A stretch of 64,000 nt of DNA, from positions 7,972,079-8,036,078 of the forward strand of contig OZ038321.1 of assembly GCA_964035795.1 (NCBI GenBank), in the 5' to 3' direction. Every line of letters begins with the position of its first letter. Within the stretch, counting starts at the first letter, position 1. Below the pieces are notes generated by a model. The model had not been told where the DNA came from, made no database searches, and saw only the letters and a program-made list of their open reading frames with translations. Made by a program: the position numbers and the translations under genes. The stretch comes from Pterobdella sp. o SKG-2022 (Eukaryota > Annelida > Clitellata > Hirudinida > Piscicolidae). Shown piece after piece: positions 49,120-62,000 of this stretch.

Positions 49120-49930
49120 GATTTTCTACCTTCCTCGACTGTGCACTATGTGCCAAATATTTTTGAAAAATAGTCTAAAAAGACTTGTTTCGAGATGAGA
49201 ACTAAAATTGTCTAATGATGCTGAGTTTCTTATGTCGGGTGATAGAAAGTTCCAAACGACAGAAGACGCATGTCTGAAGCCTCGTTCGGATATATTATTA
49301 GTGGTACTATTCTTTATGAAGAATGTAGCTCTGACGATCGAAGAAATATCGGGTTGCGTCTTCTCTGAATGAGATTGCATAAGTAGCCTCGAGTCAATGT
49401 GGTATAAGTTTTAAAAGTTATCAGTGCTATTTTGAAAATTATTCTATTGTAAACTGGAAGCCAATGGGGGACTATTTTGACCAGGAATTGTATGTCATCT
49501 GCATATTAGGGAAATTATAGAAAACGCTGGTAATAGGGGATATGTGTGTGTTGAAGAGAAGTGGTTCAAGAACAAATCTATGTGGAACGCCATGTTCAAT
49601 GGTAACTATGAAAGGCCTGTGAGCGTCAAGTTTTACAAACTGCTATCTCTCAGTGAGATAGGACTCCAACCATTTTAGTGCTGAACTATCTATTTCAAAT
49701 ACACGACTAAGGCGCTCAAGTAAAATTCTGCGATCAATGGTGCTAAATGATGCAGATAAGTCAAGTGATGTTAAGATAGAAGCTTTTTTGTTGTCGCAGT
49801 CTACGTAAATATCGTCAAGAACGTGGAAGGAATGCTGTTTCAGTTGAATGATTAGAGCGATAAGCCTATTGGTAGCTTGAAAAATAATGGTTGTTCGTGA
49901 TATTGAATCTAAGTTGCATTAAAATAGCTC
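49120..49930 (-). mobile_element. CR1/Rex-like LINE fragment
   Basis: The minus strand carries reverse transcriptase from LTSLDLSASFSTIDRRILLE (near 49740) through SALKWLESYLTERYQFVKL and a decayed polymerase box (GVPHRFVLEPLLF), then the C-terminal block RGFRHASSVVWNFLSPDI. Frame breaks and stops in the middle show a dead copy. It differs in sequence from the LINE at 30.8 kb. Confidence 0.75.
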
Positions 49931-50149
49931 TTGACTATTTTATTTATTATTAATTTTAAAAATGAGCTATATATAGGATGCTGGGCATAAATGAGTTAAT
50001 GTAATTAAACAAAAAATCTAAAATGGTGTGTCACGTGATCTAAGGGTTATTCAAAAACAAGAATGAAAAAAGAAGAAAAAAATATTCGTTTCTGTGAATT
50101 ATTATCCTGCTGAGAGGAAGAAATGAGAAATTTGATGTTTAAGCTAATT

Positions 50150-52720
50150 CAGCGCTTCAAAGACCATCTTCATATTTTTAGAGCCTTTTACGCTCACTGG
50201 CACAAAAAACAGCGACAACAATTTTTCACGCATTTCTATTTTGAGCCAGCTTGGTGATGGTGCCCCAAGAATGCTTCATTTCCTTGAGCTCTACTTCTAC
50301 TGTTCAACACCATGTTGTTGTTGAGCGACCTTGTTTTCTTTTTTCCTCCGATGTCCAATGAAAAGCTGTTTTGACTATGGAACCTTCTTCTCTTCTCAAA
50401 ACATGGCCAATCCATTGCTATCGTCTTTTCATGATGATGGTAGCCATGTCTTCCTAGTGACAACGGGATAGAATATTATTGTTCAAGATGGTATCAGGTC
50501 ATTAGATGCTCAGAATGCCTTGAAAACTTCGTGTATGAAAGGTGGACAGTTTATTGATATCATGCTCTGTCACTCCAATCTTTGAATCTAAACAGAAGCA
50601 CAGACAAAATACAGGTTTGGTACAGCTTGATCTTGGTGCTGACAAGGTACTGAGAGGACTTCCAAACAGTTGTCATGCTCCTAAAAGCGATTCTTGCTTT
50701 TTTGAGCCAAATTTTTATATTCTTTTTAGCACCCCACCTCCATCTATACTCAAAATGATACCAAAATATGTAAACTCATTTGTACTACAAAAATCCTGTT
50801 TGTCAAGCTGCACTGGTGTTGCTGATGGCACGTTGATGGTCATGACTTCTGTTTTTTCTAGCCAATCTTGAGTCCAACCTGCTGGCTTATGGAAAAGTTT
50901 GTTTTATTCTGCACGTGACGATGTGAATGGAAAATAAGTGCTAGACATACTCACTATGATCACTGTCAAAATTGACGAAGCTTATGTAATGCTGCTTTTG
51001 CCATCCCGAACACCTCTTGATGATGTTGCGCAGAGAAAAGATCTGTTCTACACATCTTCTTATTTTGCGGAATTCAGCTTGTTCTTTCCTCAGAGATTTG
51101 TCCACTGCATCTGCTAATCACTGAAAAATAATTTTAGCGAGCATTTTAATAGGAACAGAAAGTAGACTGATTCCTCTTACATTTTTGCAGTCATTTAGGA
51201 AACCTTTTTGATGATCTTGATAATCTCTTCTTTTTTTTCACTCTGTAGGTGCTTGTTTTCATCGCCATATTTTTTGTAACAGTGAAGGAAATATGTTAGC
51301 TGCTAAAATTGGATCTGCTTTGAAAATTTCAGTATTGAGATTGTCACGTCTAGGTGCTTTTGTGTTTCTCAGAGACTTGATTGCTATAACTATTTCGAGC
51401 GTTTTGTGTAGGTGGAAATCAGCTCAATGTTTCTCTGAAGTGTTCAGCTCAGCGCTGCTTTCTTTTAGTGGTAAAAAGCTTTCCATTTTTGTTCTTGCTG
51501 GGAAAGTCTAATTTATTGCGGTGCTTACCAAAACCAAGCTTGGTGATCTCATATATCCGCCCTAGCTCTCTTTTTGCTGTTGCCTGTGCTGCAAAGAAAC
51601 CTGCATAGAAGCATCGGTCAGCTCGTTCCATCCATTTCACTTGTTTGTTAGCTTTTTTGTATTGCTGCCTAAAACTATCCTGCAACCTCTCTGACATCGC
51701 ATTTGTCAACTTCTTTTTCAGAGTACGTCTGGCCACGACTGCCTTTCACGTATATAGTTTAATCTACAATTTTGCTTTGTTTCTTATTTTCGAACCTGAA
51801 AAAGTCTTACAGTCTTTTGTGTATGCTGATACTATCTTCGAGTATATTGTGTCGACTTCATTGCTGTTTGTTTCAGAATCTAGTAGCGCTTGAAATCGGT
51901 TTTTCACTTGGATAGTAAAAAATTTTTTAATCTTGTTGTTTTGAAGTCTTTTTTATATTAAAACGCTTTGGTTTGTGGATTTTATTTTTCGTACTTCTCA
52001 GTTTGAGTTGAATCAGAGCACCTAAAAAATGATGGTCGCAGCTGACGTCTGCACCTCTACTCACTTTGACATCCATAAGTGATCGCCTCCATGTTACATT
52101 GATTAGTAGATGGTCAATCTGGTTTCTATCTCAATTATTGGGTGAGTACCAAGTGAGCTCGTGAATGTCTTGGTGAGGGAACAGGGTGCCTCCCTCTACC
52201 AGGATGTTATTGTAGTAGAATTCTTACAGATTAACACCATTTTTATTCATAAGACTACATCAATGCTTTCCCATGACTCTTTCATTTCCTGTGTTATCAC
52301 TTCCGAATTTTAATTTAAGGTCACCCATGGCAACTAGTATGTCGTGCCGAGGGGTTTTAGCTGTTTGAAAAATAAGTCTTTGACCTCATCTTCTTTGTCA
52401 TTAGTCGGGCTGTAGCATTGTAGGATAGTCATCTTAACATGCTTTTCTCTCATTCTAATCTTGATGAGTCTGCTACTCACAGTTTTCCACTTTAGCATTA
52501 GCTTTTCTGCATCTTTTTCATGATTATGTTTACTCCTTCTTGGTGTTGGGCATTTTTTCAGCCGGAATGTAAAGCTGTTTCACCTGTGAATTTTTGAACT
52601 TTTTCAGTGCCTAAACATCTGCTTTTACTCACACTTAAGATATGCGGTTTGTGTTTTCTCATTTCTGCAGTGACCTGTCTCAGTCTTCCTGCTTCAAACA
52701 TTGTTCTCATATTTTAAAAA
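50150..52720 (-). mobile_element. Nearly full-length but decayed LINE
   Basis: Read on the minus strand, the endonuclease begins near 52720 (RTMFEAGRLRQVTAEMRKHK, then HILSVSKSRC) and continues with MTILQCY-like sequence and the end block QIDHLLINVTWRRSLMDVKV and SRGADVSCDHHFLGA. The linker at 51736-51449 is still open (MSERLQDSFRQQYKKA). Reverse transcriptase follows with many stops, then the tail WIGHVLRREEGSIVKTAFHW and ELKEMKHSWGTITKLAQNR near 50230. Order and spacing match an intact element, so this is a single old insertion. Confidence 0.8.
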
Positions 52721-54159
52721 CCAATTATGATTTTCACTTCAGTGCTCAAAACGTCCTTTTTCATGCCAGTAGCTTCTATGCGGCTTTCACCACTGCCAGT
52801 CATAAAAGTCTCCAAAGAAGACTCTGGGAGTCAATTGCACACACGTGTGAAAAATTTTCTTGTTGCTGTTGTTGTAACATCATTTTTTTTCTAGAACAAG
52901 GTTTAGTTTTGCTCTAAATCCCCAACATGAAGAGATAGGAACTAAATTTATTCTGGGTTCTATTCTTTGACCTACCGGCATGGGTGACCCTAACAGACCA
53001 TATCTTCAAGATCCCCATGAAGTTCTTGGGTAGCATCTCATTTTAATTGCTTGTCAAACTGTTCAACACTTTCAAGTTATTGGTTTTTAAGAGACTGAAG
53101 ATTGCTAAAAGTTAATTTAATTAATGCGGAGCATATATTTTTTTTAACCCTGAAAGATTTTTGATGAATTAATCGCTATAAATAAATAAGAAATAATTCA
53201 AAACTAATTTTATTTTCAACTCAAAAATTATTATCTTTTACATTGTTTTTTATTTCGACATAAGCGACTACGTAATCGGAACATTTTAGTTGAATATTTT
53301 TTATTGGGAGTAACAGAATGAAAGCCACATAAATTCATCGAAGGTTCGCAGTTTCATACTAATATTTGTCGTGTGTACTTTTTATTAATGTGTGCGCAAT
53401 TTGAAGCCTTAATTATATTTATAAAAATTTATAGTTTTTAAATTAATCGAGTTTAAGTAATAGTTCAATATATTTGTATTCACTCTTGTTTGTTTTTACA
53501 TAGCTTATTTTGTTTCCAATGTCTGTTTTGAAATTCTTAATAGTTTTTTTCTATTTATGATCAATTTATCGATTTGAAAAAGGAAGTTTCATCAACTTGC
53601 TCATTTTAAAATTATCCAATTTTTTTGTCACTGATTTTTTTGGACTCAATTTTTTTTAATTTTTTCAACTTTATTTAAAAATTTTTTTCAAACAGTTTCA
53701 ACTTTTTATTTTAAAATTGTTTATTTTTTCAACTGTTTACTTTTAACTTGTTGGTTTTTAAATTTTTTGCTTTTAAATTGTTGAATTGTTTTTTCAATTT
53801 TTCTTTTACTTATTTTCTAAATGTTCAGTTTGAAAATTTTTTGATCTTGAAATTATTTATTTAAAAGTGTATAAGAATGTATTTTTTGCACACATGTTTC
53901 CTAGTTTATCATCCTGGCATGCGATGTTTCATGCATGAACATTTTTCTTGTTTTCTTTCTAAATTTAGGATGCAAAATTTTTTTTCAATATCAAATGCTA
54001 CCAAATATTTTTTTTCACTGATTTTTAATTGAATTAAAATAAAAAATTCATAAAATGCTAAAATTTTTGTTTTCAAAATTTCTTTTTCACAAATGCCTGA
54101 AGCTCACCCAGTGAACTCTGCCTCTTCATGTTAGGATGGCTTGTGTGCCTCGAAGATGT

Positions 54160-54620
54160 AAACTGCCAAGTTTACCAAAGTTACAAGCCTAGAAAACCTG
54201 CCCAAAATGTACACGTCAGCCAGATTAACATCAGGAAAAAGAAACTTTTAACACATGACTCTTGTACTAAAAATTAACATGTGATAAAAATTGAACAAAA
54301 AATTCAATTCGAGCTGATATAACAAAAGCATAAATGTCTCAAAATAGGAAGTCCTACTTATCTTTCATCAAAAATATCAACTGTGTCTTTATTTTCTGAA
54401 CAATTGACATAGCAAGAGTGAGGGCAAACACCATTTTGGGGAACAAAAGATTTGAAGTTGCTGCACCAATTCTTTGGAACAATTTTTCAAATCCCCTCAA
54501 ATCCATAACCTCCACAACAACTTTTTCCAAGTGCTTATAAACCTACCTCATGATCAAATCTTTAATCTTGAAACATAATTTTTAAATTCTCATTTGTTTT
54601 TCCAGAAAATCAAATTGGTA
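54160..54620 (+). mobile_element. Old relative of the 30.8-kb LINE (3' part)
   Basis: Nucleotide-level similarity to 31480-31910 is plain, for example CACCATTTTGGG, GATTTGAAGTTGCTGCACC and CCTCCACAACAACTTTTTCC. The translation again gives APILWNNF. Several indels and stops are present. Confidence 0.75.
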
Positions 54621-54979
54621 TCAAAGTCACTCTTGCTTTTACGACTGGTTAGGGTAAATCCAGGGTAGTTTGTTTTGAACACATATTCTTGTATAACATA
54701 ATCAAGCACATTTGTGAACTGGTGGAGAGCAAAGATTTAGCCTTAAAAGACTTTAGCCAATATAATATTTTACTTTTGCTTTAGTGTTTTGACAAAAGTT
54801 TTATTGCTCTGTTCGTGGGGTCGAAGGTTTTGAAATTCTAGAAATAGCAATACAGCAAGATGGTGTTTTGACTTTACTTCATCAGTAATTTGTTTCGAAG
54901 CGGGATCTCAAATACAGTGGACCAACCCGATCTAAATTCATTTTGAATTGGTCTTAAACGGGGTCCAAGATTAGTTGGA

Positions 54980-55840
54980 ATTAATTCAAACTCATGCGGT
55001 TAACAAGTTTAGAAACAATGAAATTCATGGATATACCACGATAGTTACTATCTTTGCTTCTGTCACCTTCCTTGGGAACGAGTATAATGTTGCTGAATGA
55101 CCATTGATCGAGTTTATCATGATTTATGAGTGGATCATTTATGAAATCAAGTAAAGGTTTTTCAGTGCTGCACAAATTTATGACTTCAGGAGAATGTTGT
55201 CGAGCCCGATGTTTTACCGAGGGTTATTCTTGATCTGGCTTTATGGGCTCTCTCGATGTAAAACCACATGTTTTGAATAATAGGTCTAAAATGAAAATTT
55301 TGATTTTGCTTGATTATCGTTGATATTAGTCTTCCTACCCAGTAGTGCTTGTACCAGTTTTGAACTGTTTCAGCTTGATCTTTACCCTCAAGGATACCGG
55401 GTTTATCATTTTTTTGACCGAAGATGCTGTTTATTAATTTCCAAGCTTCACGATGCTTACTATTGCAGTTGGCGGCTTTCTTTTGCAAGTTTTCCTTCAT
55501 GGCTGCTTCGTAAATTGCGATGCCTTATTTTTCTATAAATTGCAAGGATTATCTAGGATCTGGGGTTTCTGAAAGCCTGCGAATGCATCTTCCTATTTTT
55601 CTCTCACTTAGAGAACTCTTGGAGCATTGTAAAGTTTGTCTGCGTATTTTCATCTGTCTGTCTGCTGTATTTGTCCGTTTCTTTATCGGTATGAAGTTGT
55701 CAGCTGCTTCTATAAATGGCTTGTATAAAGAATTCGTATCGTTGGGTAGCATCAATGTTATTGTTATCACAGAGAATATCCATTTTGTAGAGAAAGTGGA
55801 AATTCTTTTTTTGAACCTTTTTATGTCTGATTAATCACAA
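54980..55840 (-). mobile_element. LINE fragment (linker and start of reverse transcriptase)
   Basis: Minus-strand frames read in order: NDTNSLYKPFIEAADNFIPI (55.7 kb), HREAWKLINSIFGQK and NWYKHYWVGRL (55.4 kb), then WSFSNIILVPKEGDRSKDSN and YRGISMNFIVSKLVNRM (55.1 kb), the usual KKGD..NYRGI entry to LINE reverse transcriptase. It is cut at the 3' side near 54980, with frameshifts between blocks. Confidence 0.75.
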
Positions 55841-56053
55841 ATTATGTCAGATATAACCCACGGAGGTCGGATTCAATGCTCGCAAAAAATTTGTATTAAT
55901 TTTATTCAAGTATGAAAAAAATGCTGATTGTCAATGCACATACTGAATCCTCAAAAAATCTTATTCAATATTTTGCTGGTTATATTTTATGTGTTTATCA
56001 ATGGTCAACAAAATTGCTTAACTACATAATGTTCAAAATATGATTTTGTCATA

Positions 56054-59046
56054 CTAGGAGCAAAAAGAGTTACTTTTCAAAACGAAAAACCCTTCAGTGT
56101 TTTGTTCATACTCCAAATCTCTGAACCCAGCCTCACATTTGAGTTTCACTTCACTAGCCAAAAGAAAAAGATTTTCATATTTCCTATCCAAGACGTCTAA
56201 CCCTGCTTCCAAAGCCATTTCATTACAAAATTTGAATTGATAAGCTCCAAGTTTTAAAGGTTTGTTTTCGACATCTACACCATTGGCCTTTTTCTTTTCG
56301 TTATCTTTTCCAATCAGTGCAAATAGCTCTTTACCATATGGTGGTATGGTGAATTTTCCTTCATAAAAAGCTTTCAGAAATCGGGCCTTGTATTCAAAAA
56401 TAAATGTAGTGCCGATGTTAGTGATTCCAATGAATGAGAGTGTTGGCCTAGAGATGCATATTGCATCTTTGTATAGAGGGGACATAATACCAGGTTTATA
56501 AATAGAAACTCCACAGTCTGCGTTTAAAAAGGGAAAACTATACTGGTACCCTGTGCAGAACAACACAACATCTACTGCATCTAGCGTCAGCAGTTCTTTC
56601 TCTTGCATTTCATTCTCGAACTTGTCTTCATTTTTTTTAAAGTTTTTGTAAACGATTAATTTCTTATGATCGAATGCCAAAATTTCTCCAACTAGGCAAT
56701 GTCTTTCTTTTAGTGTTGTGCATACAAATCCAAACTGAAAAGTGTTTCAAAAACTCAAAATTAGAAGAGAAGTAAATGGTACTTCAAAAAGAGAAGTAAA
56801 TGGTACTTTTATCAACGATTCCATTTAAATCAACTGCCAGATCCAATCCGCTAGGACCCCCACCCACAACAGCCACCCGCTTGCCCCTGAAGTCCTCAGG
56901 GTCTCTATAATCACACGAATGCATGATTTCTCCGTCAAACTCTGTCATGCCTTCAATGACTGGAATGTAGGGCTTAGAAAACATTCTGATGAAGATTTTC
57001 AAATAATATTTTGTAATGTGATGTTAATTTACTTATTACTTCAAATCGTGGCCTTCAAAGTACTTGCTACTTTTTTTTTTTTAGATCGACTTTTAGTCGC
57101 CCCATATTGGGGTTTCGTTAGCTCAACAGATGATTCACATGGCGCTGCTACTCCTTGTGTCTATAATTGTCGGCCCGCGCGGGATTGAACCCGGTTACTT
57201 TAGATAACTAGTCTAACGCTCTACCAGCTGAGCTATGCGGGCCGACGATGGGTGCTTGCTACTAAATGAATAAAATTATTATCTTTATACAAATCAAACA
57301 CCTGAAGATGAAATTTAAACTAAAAAAATGCTTGTTTAATGTTTTTTAATTTCACTAATTATGTCTATTAGAAATAGGGAGTCTTATTGGAAATTTTATC
57401 TTTTTGAAGAGTCTCTCACAAGCCTTCCTTGCCATGGTTTGTAAAATAAAGCTTCAGTTTACTTTCTAATAATGTTTTGTTTAGCTTTAGTTTACAGGAA
57501 CCTGTTTTTTTCTATTACTTTACAATATCTGATGTTTGTAGCAGCATTTTATTTTTTATGCAAAAGTTTAAAACGTATGATGAACGGGCTAAATCGCTGA
57601 CTCTTATATGAAGTTTAAGTTGATCCTAGATCTTACTATCTACGCTTCAATTGATTCTTTTCAAGCTACTAGTACTAATACTAGTGTTGACTTTCTAAAT
57701 CTGTTTTTTCAATTCATTTATTTAAGGTTTGTTTGTTTTTTTGCTTATCCAGACCTACTTATCTATGTTGAACGCATGTGAAAGCCACGTTAAAAAATCA
57801 AATTTTATTTAATAGAATGCACTAAAGAAGCATACCAACCCACTACAAACAATCACAATATCAAACTCATCAGTCATTTTCTCTTTGCTTATAAGATCCA
57901 TTGAACATACTTGCCAAATATCTTCTTTACCAATAACAGATTTTGGTTTTACTGAGAGAACTTTTGTATTGAACTAGAAAGAATATTAAATATAAATGAA
58001 ATTAAAAACATGAATATAGTCAATAACTGCGTTTTCAAAAAGTAAAACCCAAGGGACTCTGATGTATTCAAGGAGTTGAAACTTATCAGCTATATTGTGC
58101 AAATACTTTTTAACTTCATAGTGGGGCATATATGAAGGGAGGTTTTGTGGATATGGTTCCTCACAAAATGTCATCAAATGCTTTGGTCCATTTGTTCTGT
58201 TGATAGTTTTAAAATTTTAATAAGTCTCATTCTGTTGAAAAACAATTAACTTCATTTGAAATCTTATTCTAAAAACGTCTTATCAATAATAAAAACAATG
58301 AACGGGACATTCCAAAATAGAAGCTGAAATGTAACATGAGCAAAAAGGAGTTCTCACAAATAATGAAACTTTGAAACATAAAAAAACGTAGTTCGCTGCT
58401 GAAAGATTATGAAAAAGAAAAAACCAATTATCAGTCGCATTATAAAAAGTGTGGAATTGTGGAAAAAAAATTAACGTGTACGAGCTTGCAAAAATTCATC
58501 TCTAAAAGGCGTTGGTATTTCTTGCCTTTGCATACAATCCACCTTCACCAATATTATGGTAGATAACAGAAAGATTTCATGCTTAAAATAAAACTGCTAA
58601 ACACAGTCTTCAAATTTTTTAACAAAGCTTTGGAAATAAACGAGATATCCTCGTTAAAATAACATCATGAACAAAACTAAAAATATTTAATTTTTGCGTT
58701 ATCTATTATTAATTTTACGTTTGTTTAATTTCTTATGTTTTTATATATTCGATAAATTTACGTTGGAATCGCAAATACCAAAAATTTTTTGTTCAACGTT
58801 CAAGGATGATAGGAGCAATGATAAATACCTAAGGTTTTTGTATACAGCTGTATATCTGGATTTGACGGGGTGTTTCTCATCTTTGATGACTTCTGAATAA
58901 TTCCAAAGACCTCCCACCACAGGCAACTGTTCCATACAAGTTACCTTGAAAGCCTTTGACGAGGAGAACTGATTAATTGCATGCATGCCTGAAAAACCGG
59001 CTCCAATTATCAACACTCTTTTTTCACACGAATTTTCCATTTTCAT
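56054..59046 (-). CDS. Flavin-containing monooxygenase, copy B (possibly decaying)
   Basis: Second FMO gene, in opposite orientation to copy A with the same five-exon plan: 59046-58829, 58196-58058, 57973-57840, 56985-56807 and 56734 (or 56691)-56054. Exons 1-4 match copy A in length and phase apart from a two-codon earlier ATG. It keeps the FAD motif (GAGFSG), FDGEIMHSCDY, an intact NADPH motif (GGGPSG) and FCTGYQYSFPF. Relative to A, a 14-nt deletion near 56692 breaks the frame of exon 5; the same deletion creates CCTAG, which as an acceptor would start exon 5 at 56691 in frame, giving about 435 aa without about 19 residues. The exon 2 donor has weakened from GTGAGT in A to GTCCCT. A SINE sits in intron 3. 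It could be a pseudogene or a shortened working enzyme. Confidence 0.78.
57072..57253 (-). mobile_element. tRNA-derived SINE with poly(A) tail and 9-bp TSD
   Basis: Minus strand: a tRNA-like head (about 57245-57172) with box A (TAGCTCAGCTGGTAGAGC), an anticodon-type stem-loop (TTAGA CTAGTTA TCTAA) and box B (GGTTCAATCC), then a unique body of about 85 nt, then an A run of about 12 (plus-strand Ts at 57071-57082). The direct repeat CTTGCTACT flanks it at 57063-57071 and 57254-57262, the expected target-site duplication. Mismatches in the T-stem and acceptor junction argue against a functional tRNA. It lies in FMO copy B intron 3. Confidence 0.85.
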
Positions 59047-62000
59047 CTGTATACTTGTAGCATTTTTTGTTCATATTTATAAAAATATCTATTTGCATGA
59101 TTATGCATCGCCATCCACTAAACATTGATAGTTTTGCTATAACAAATAATACACAGAGCCATAGATCTGTGAAGATAAACAGGAGTTATGGGGTCAACAC
59201 AAAGATACAAAACATTCTAACTGTGAACCAAATGATACAAAATGGAATAATGTCACCTATTTATAACTTAAACTTAAATAGACAAAATGGAAAAGCCAAC
59301 CACAGAAAGTCATATGAGTTAAACTAATGGACAATGATTAAAATTCACTGATTTTCAAGGTGACTGCTTATTTCAACCTAACTATTTGATCATATGCTTC
59401 ACATATGAGAATGTTTTTAATCAATTGATTCAAGTAGATAAATTTGGTATTTTTGTATATTTAAAGTACATTTGATTAAGCAAGATCTTTTTTTTTATTG
59501 TATTCAATAAATTCTCAAGCAAACCTTGTTCCAAAAGTAAACTATTGTCTGAGATTCTTCAATAACATGGATAAATTAACGATATTTTATATTTATTTAA
59601 TTCTCAACCTGTTTAGAATCTTCCATTCCATAGTTTTAGGGCACTTTTACTAACAAACTTGCATACATTTTGAACCTTATATAATCGTTTCTCGGCCTAG
59701 TTAACCTTTTCAAGTGCCTAGCAGATCATGAGTTTTTCAACAAAATTCTCATATTTTTTGATTATTTATGTTCCGCAATAAGTCTTTTTATCGTCGGTTT
59801 TGAAGATATTTCAAATATATTCAATTTATTTGTTCAGCTGAGTGAACAATAGAATATTTGCATTTTGAAAACTGAAATTTTCAATTGATAATTCATTCTA
59901 ATATTAAATGAGAAAATTTTTTATTTTTGTTTGGATAATTATGCAGTAAGACTTTCATGATTCAGGACCTTTAAATAGTCGAGAAAAAATTTTAAACTGA
60001 ATTTTAAAAAGCTTTCGAAGTGACTTAATAGCAAGTGCCAATTCAAGTCAAAATGACGTTTAACTCTTGAACGTATCAATACAATCTATGCTAGATCAAT
60101 TGTTTTTGAAAAAGTTGAAAACTGAATAGCAATTTGCTTGTTAAAATTTGTTGGGTGAAAATGTGTGAGCTTAGATGTAAAACAATTATTCCTAATCAAA
60201 GGGAACTTTTCATTTATTAAAAAAAAATTACTTTTTTGAAGTCGAATGAGAATATTATGTTTTCTAGTTTGGGTAAAAAAAGATTTCGTAAACCATTTAA
60301 AATGAAACCATTTGGAAAAAAAATTAAAAAATGAAACGAATGTTTTCTAATTGTTCAAAAAGAGATGTATCTCCAAACACGACGGCAAGGTTTTCAATGG
60401 GATGATGACAGGTGTAGTAGCACTAAATGCTTTTCTTTTTAACATCACGCTGAAATGCCATTGTAGGAATGCATTAAAAAATTGTCTCATATTTTATTCT
60501 TTCAGTTTTTTCAAACTTATTTACTCCAATATTTTTCAAATACGTAGCGCTGTTTACAGTTAAGGTTGTGACGACGTCATGTTAGATTAATTATATATTA
60601 GTTACCTAAAGGTTATATGTTCTGGCCATTAAAATGCCTTCTTTCAAAGAACATATTGAACTGATTGTGTTTGTTCAATTCACACACATAAAGCTTAGTA
60701 GCAGTCTTCAGCCACAAATGAAAGATCCTAAAAAGGCTCTTCACAAAACAAAATGGCCATTACAGAACAAAAAACTGTTAAAGTTTGAAGTATTTTCTGA
60801 ACTTTTTTAATTTTGGTAAAATTCAGAAACGAACAAAATTTTTGTAACAAAAGGGAATTTTCGATTAATTTTTGATCTAGGAATTCAAAATTTAATGCAA
60901 AAACTTTTTTATGTTTGGTCTCAAAAAACATTTCAAACTTTCACTTTGAATACTCAATTTTATACAGGCCTTCATTTTCCGAAACTTTAAAATTCTGGCA
61001 ACTAAGGTTTTTAGTTGTTTGGTTGTTGATGGCTTACTGCTTAAACATTTTTACTTTTTCTCTCATCTTTTTTAATTCGGTGAGTTAAATTTTCATATTG
61101 TGAACAGCATTGAATTATTCTATTTACTTTTCCCTTTTTTTGAGCATAGGATATCAACTGCCTGCTACTTCATTTTCTCCTGTAGCATTGTGCTGGCTCC
61201 AGGTATATGCCTACTGTCGTGTCAGCCACCAGATCTCATCTACAAGAGTTTTTGGGGATCAATATCTGTTGCATAATCATTTTTTGTGATTGCGTAAAGT
61301 CTTTTTAATATTTTTTCATCGTTTTCTCTCTGCTTGTCTTTTGTTCATAGCTCTTTGTTGTTCTGCCTTAGATCAGAGAATTTGATGTCTAATATAAAGA
61401 TTTTTAAACTAGGTAAATTGATATAAAAACTGATAAATTTGGTGATGGTTTTATTCTCGAATTTGATGTTTGTTTTTTTATAAACTTCTTTTCTTGTTGT
61501 TTTTGAAGATATATTGTCATTGCCCGAGAAGGACTTCTAATATGCTAACGTATATATATTTTTGAGAAAAAAATAAAAATTTAAGAGAATAAAAAAGAAG
61601 GAAAATTTTTTTCCAAATTAATAACAATGGAAGTAGCGTGTGACAAAGAAATTAACAATTATTCATTGATAGTCAGCTTCAAGCCTATTCTCATAACATT
61701 ACCACACCTCCTATTTCAAACCCTATCCTTAAAACTTCACAGATGAAATTAATTTATAAGCAATGAATTTAAAAACTTTAAAAATTTAGAAAGTGCAAAA
61801 ATTATCTAGCTTCGATGTGAAGGACAATAGAAAGTTTTATTTTATAGAAAAAAGCTTTTTGATGATAAATATTACACCATTATCTACTGATGATTTCTTC
61901 CGAAAAGCCTCGTGGCTTTTGTTGTTGTTTGTCTTGTACAATCAGAAGTTATTCTTTGAAAACAATTTTTTTTTCATAATCTCTTTCAATAAATTAAAAA

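Noticed and set aside
57172..57245. A genuine tRNA-Thr (AGT) gene on the minus strand
   Set aside because: The arm pattern is tRNA-like, but the T-stem and acceptor junction have mismatches. The unit continues into a body with a poly(A) tail and is bounded by a target-site duplication, so it is the head of a SINE.
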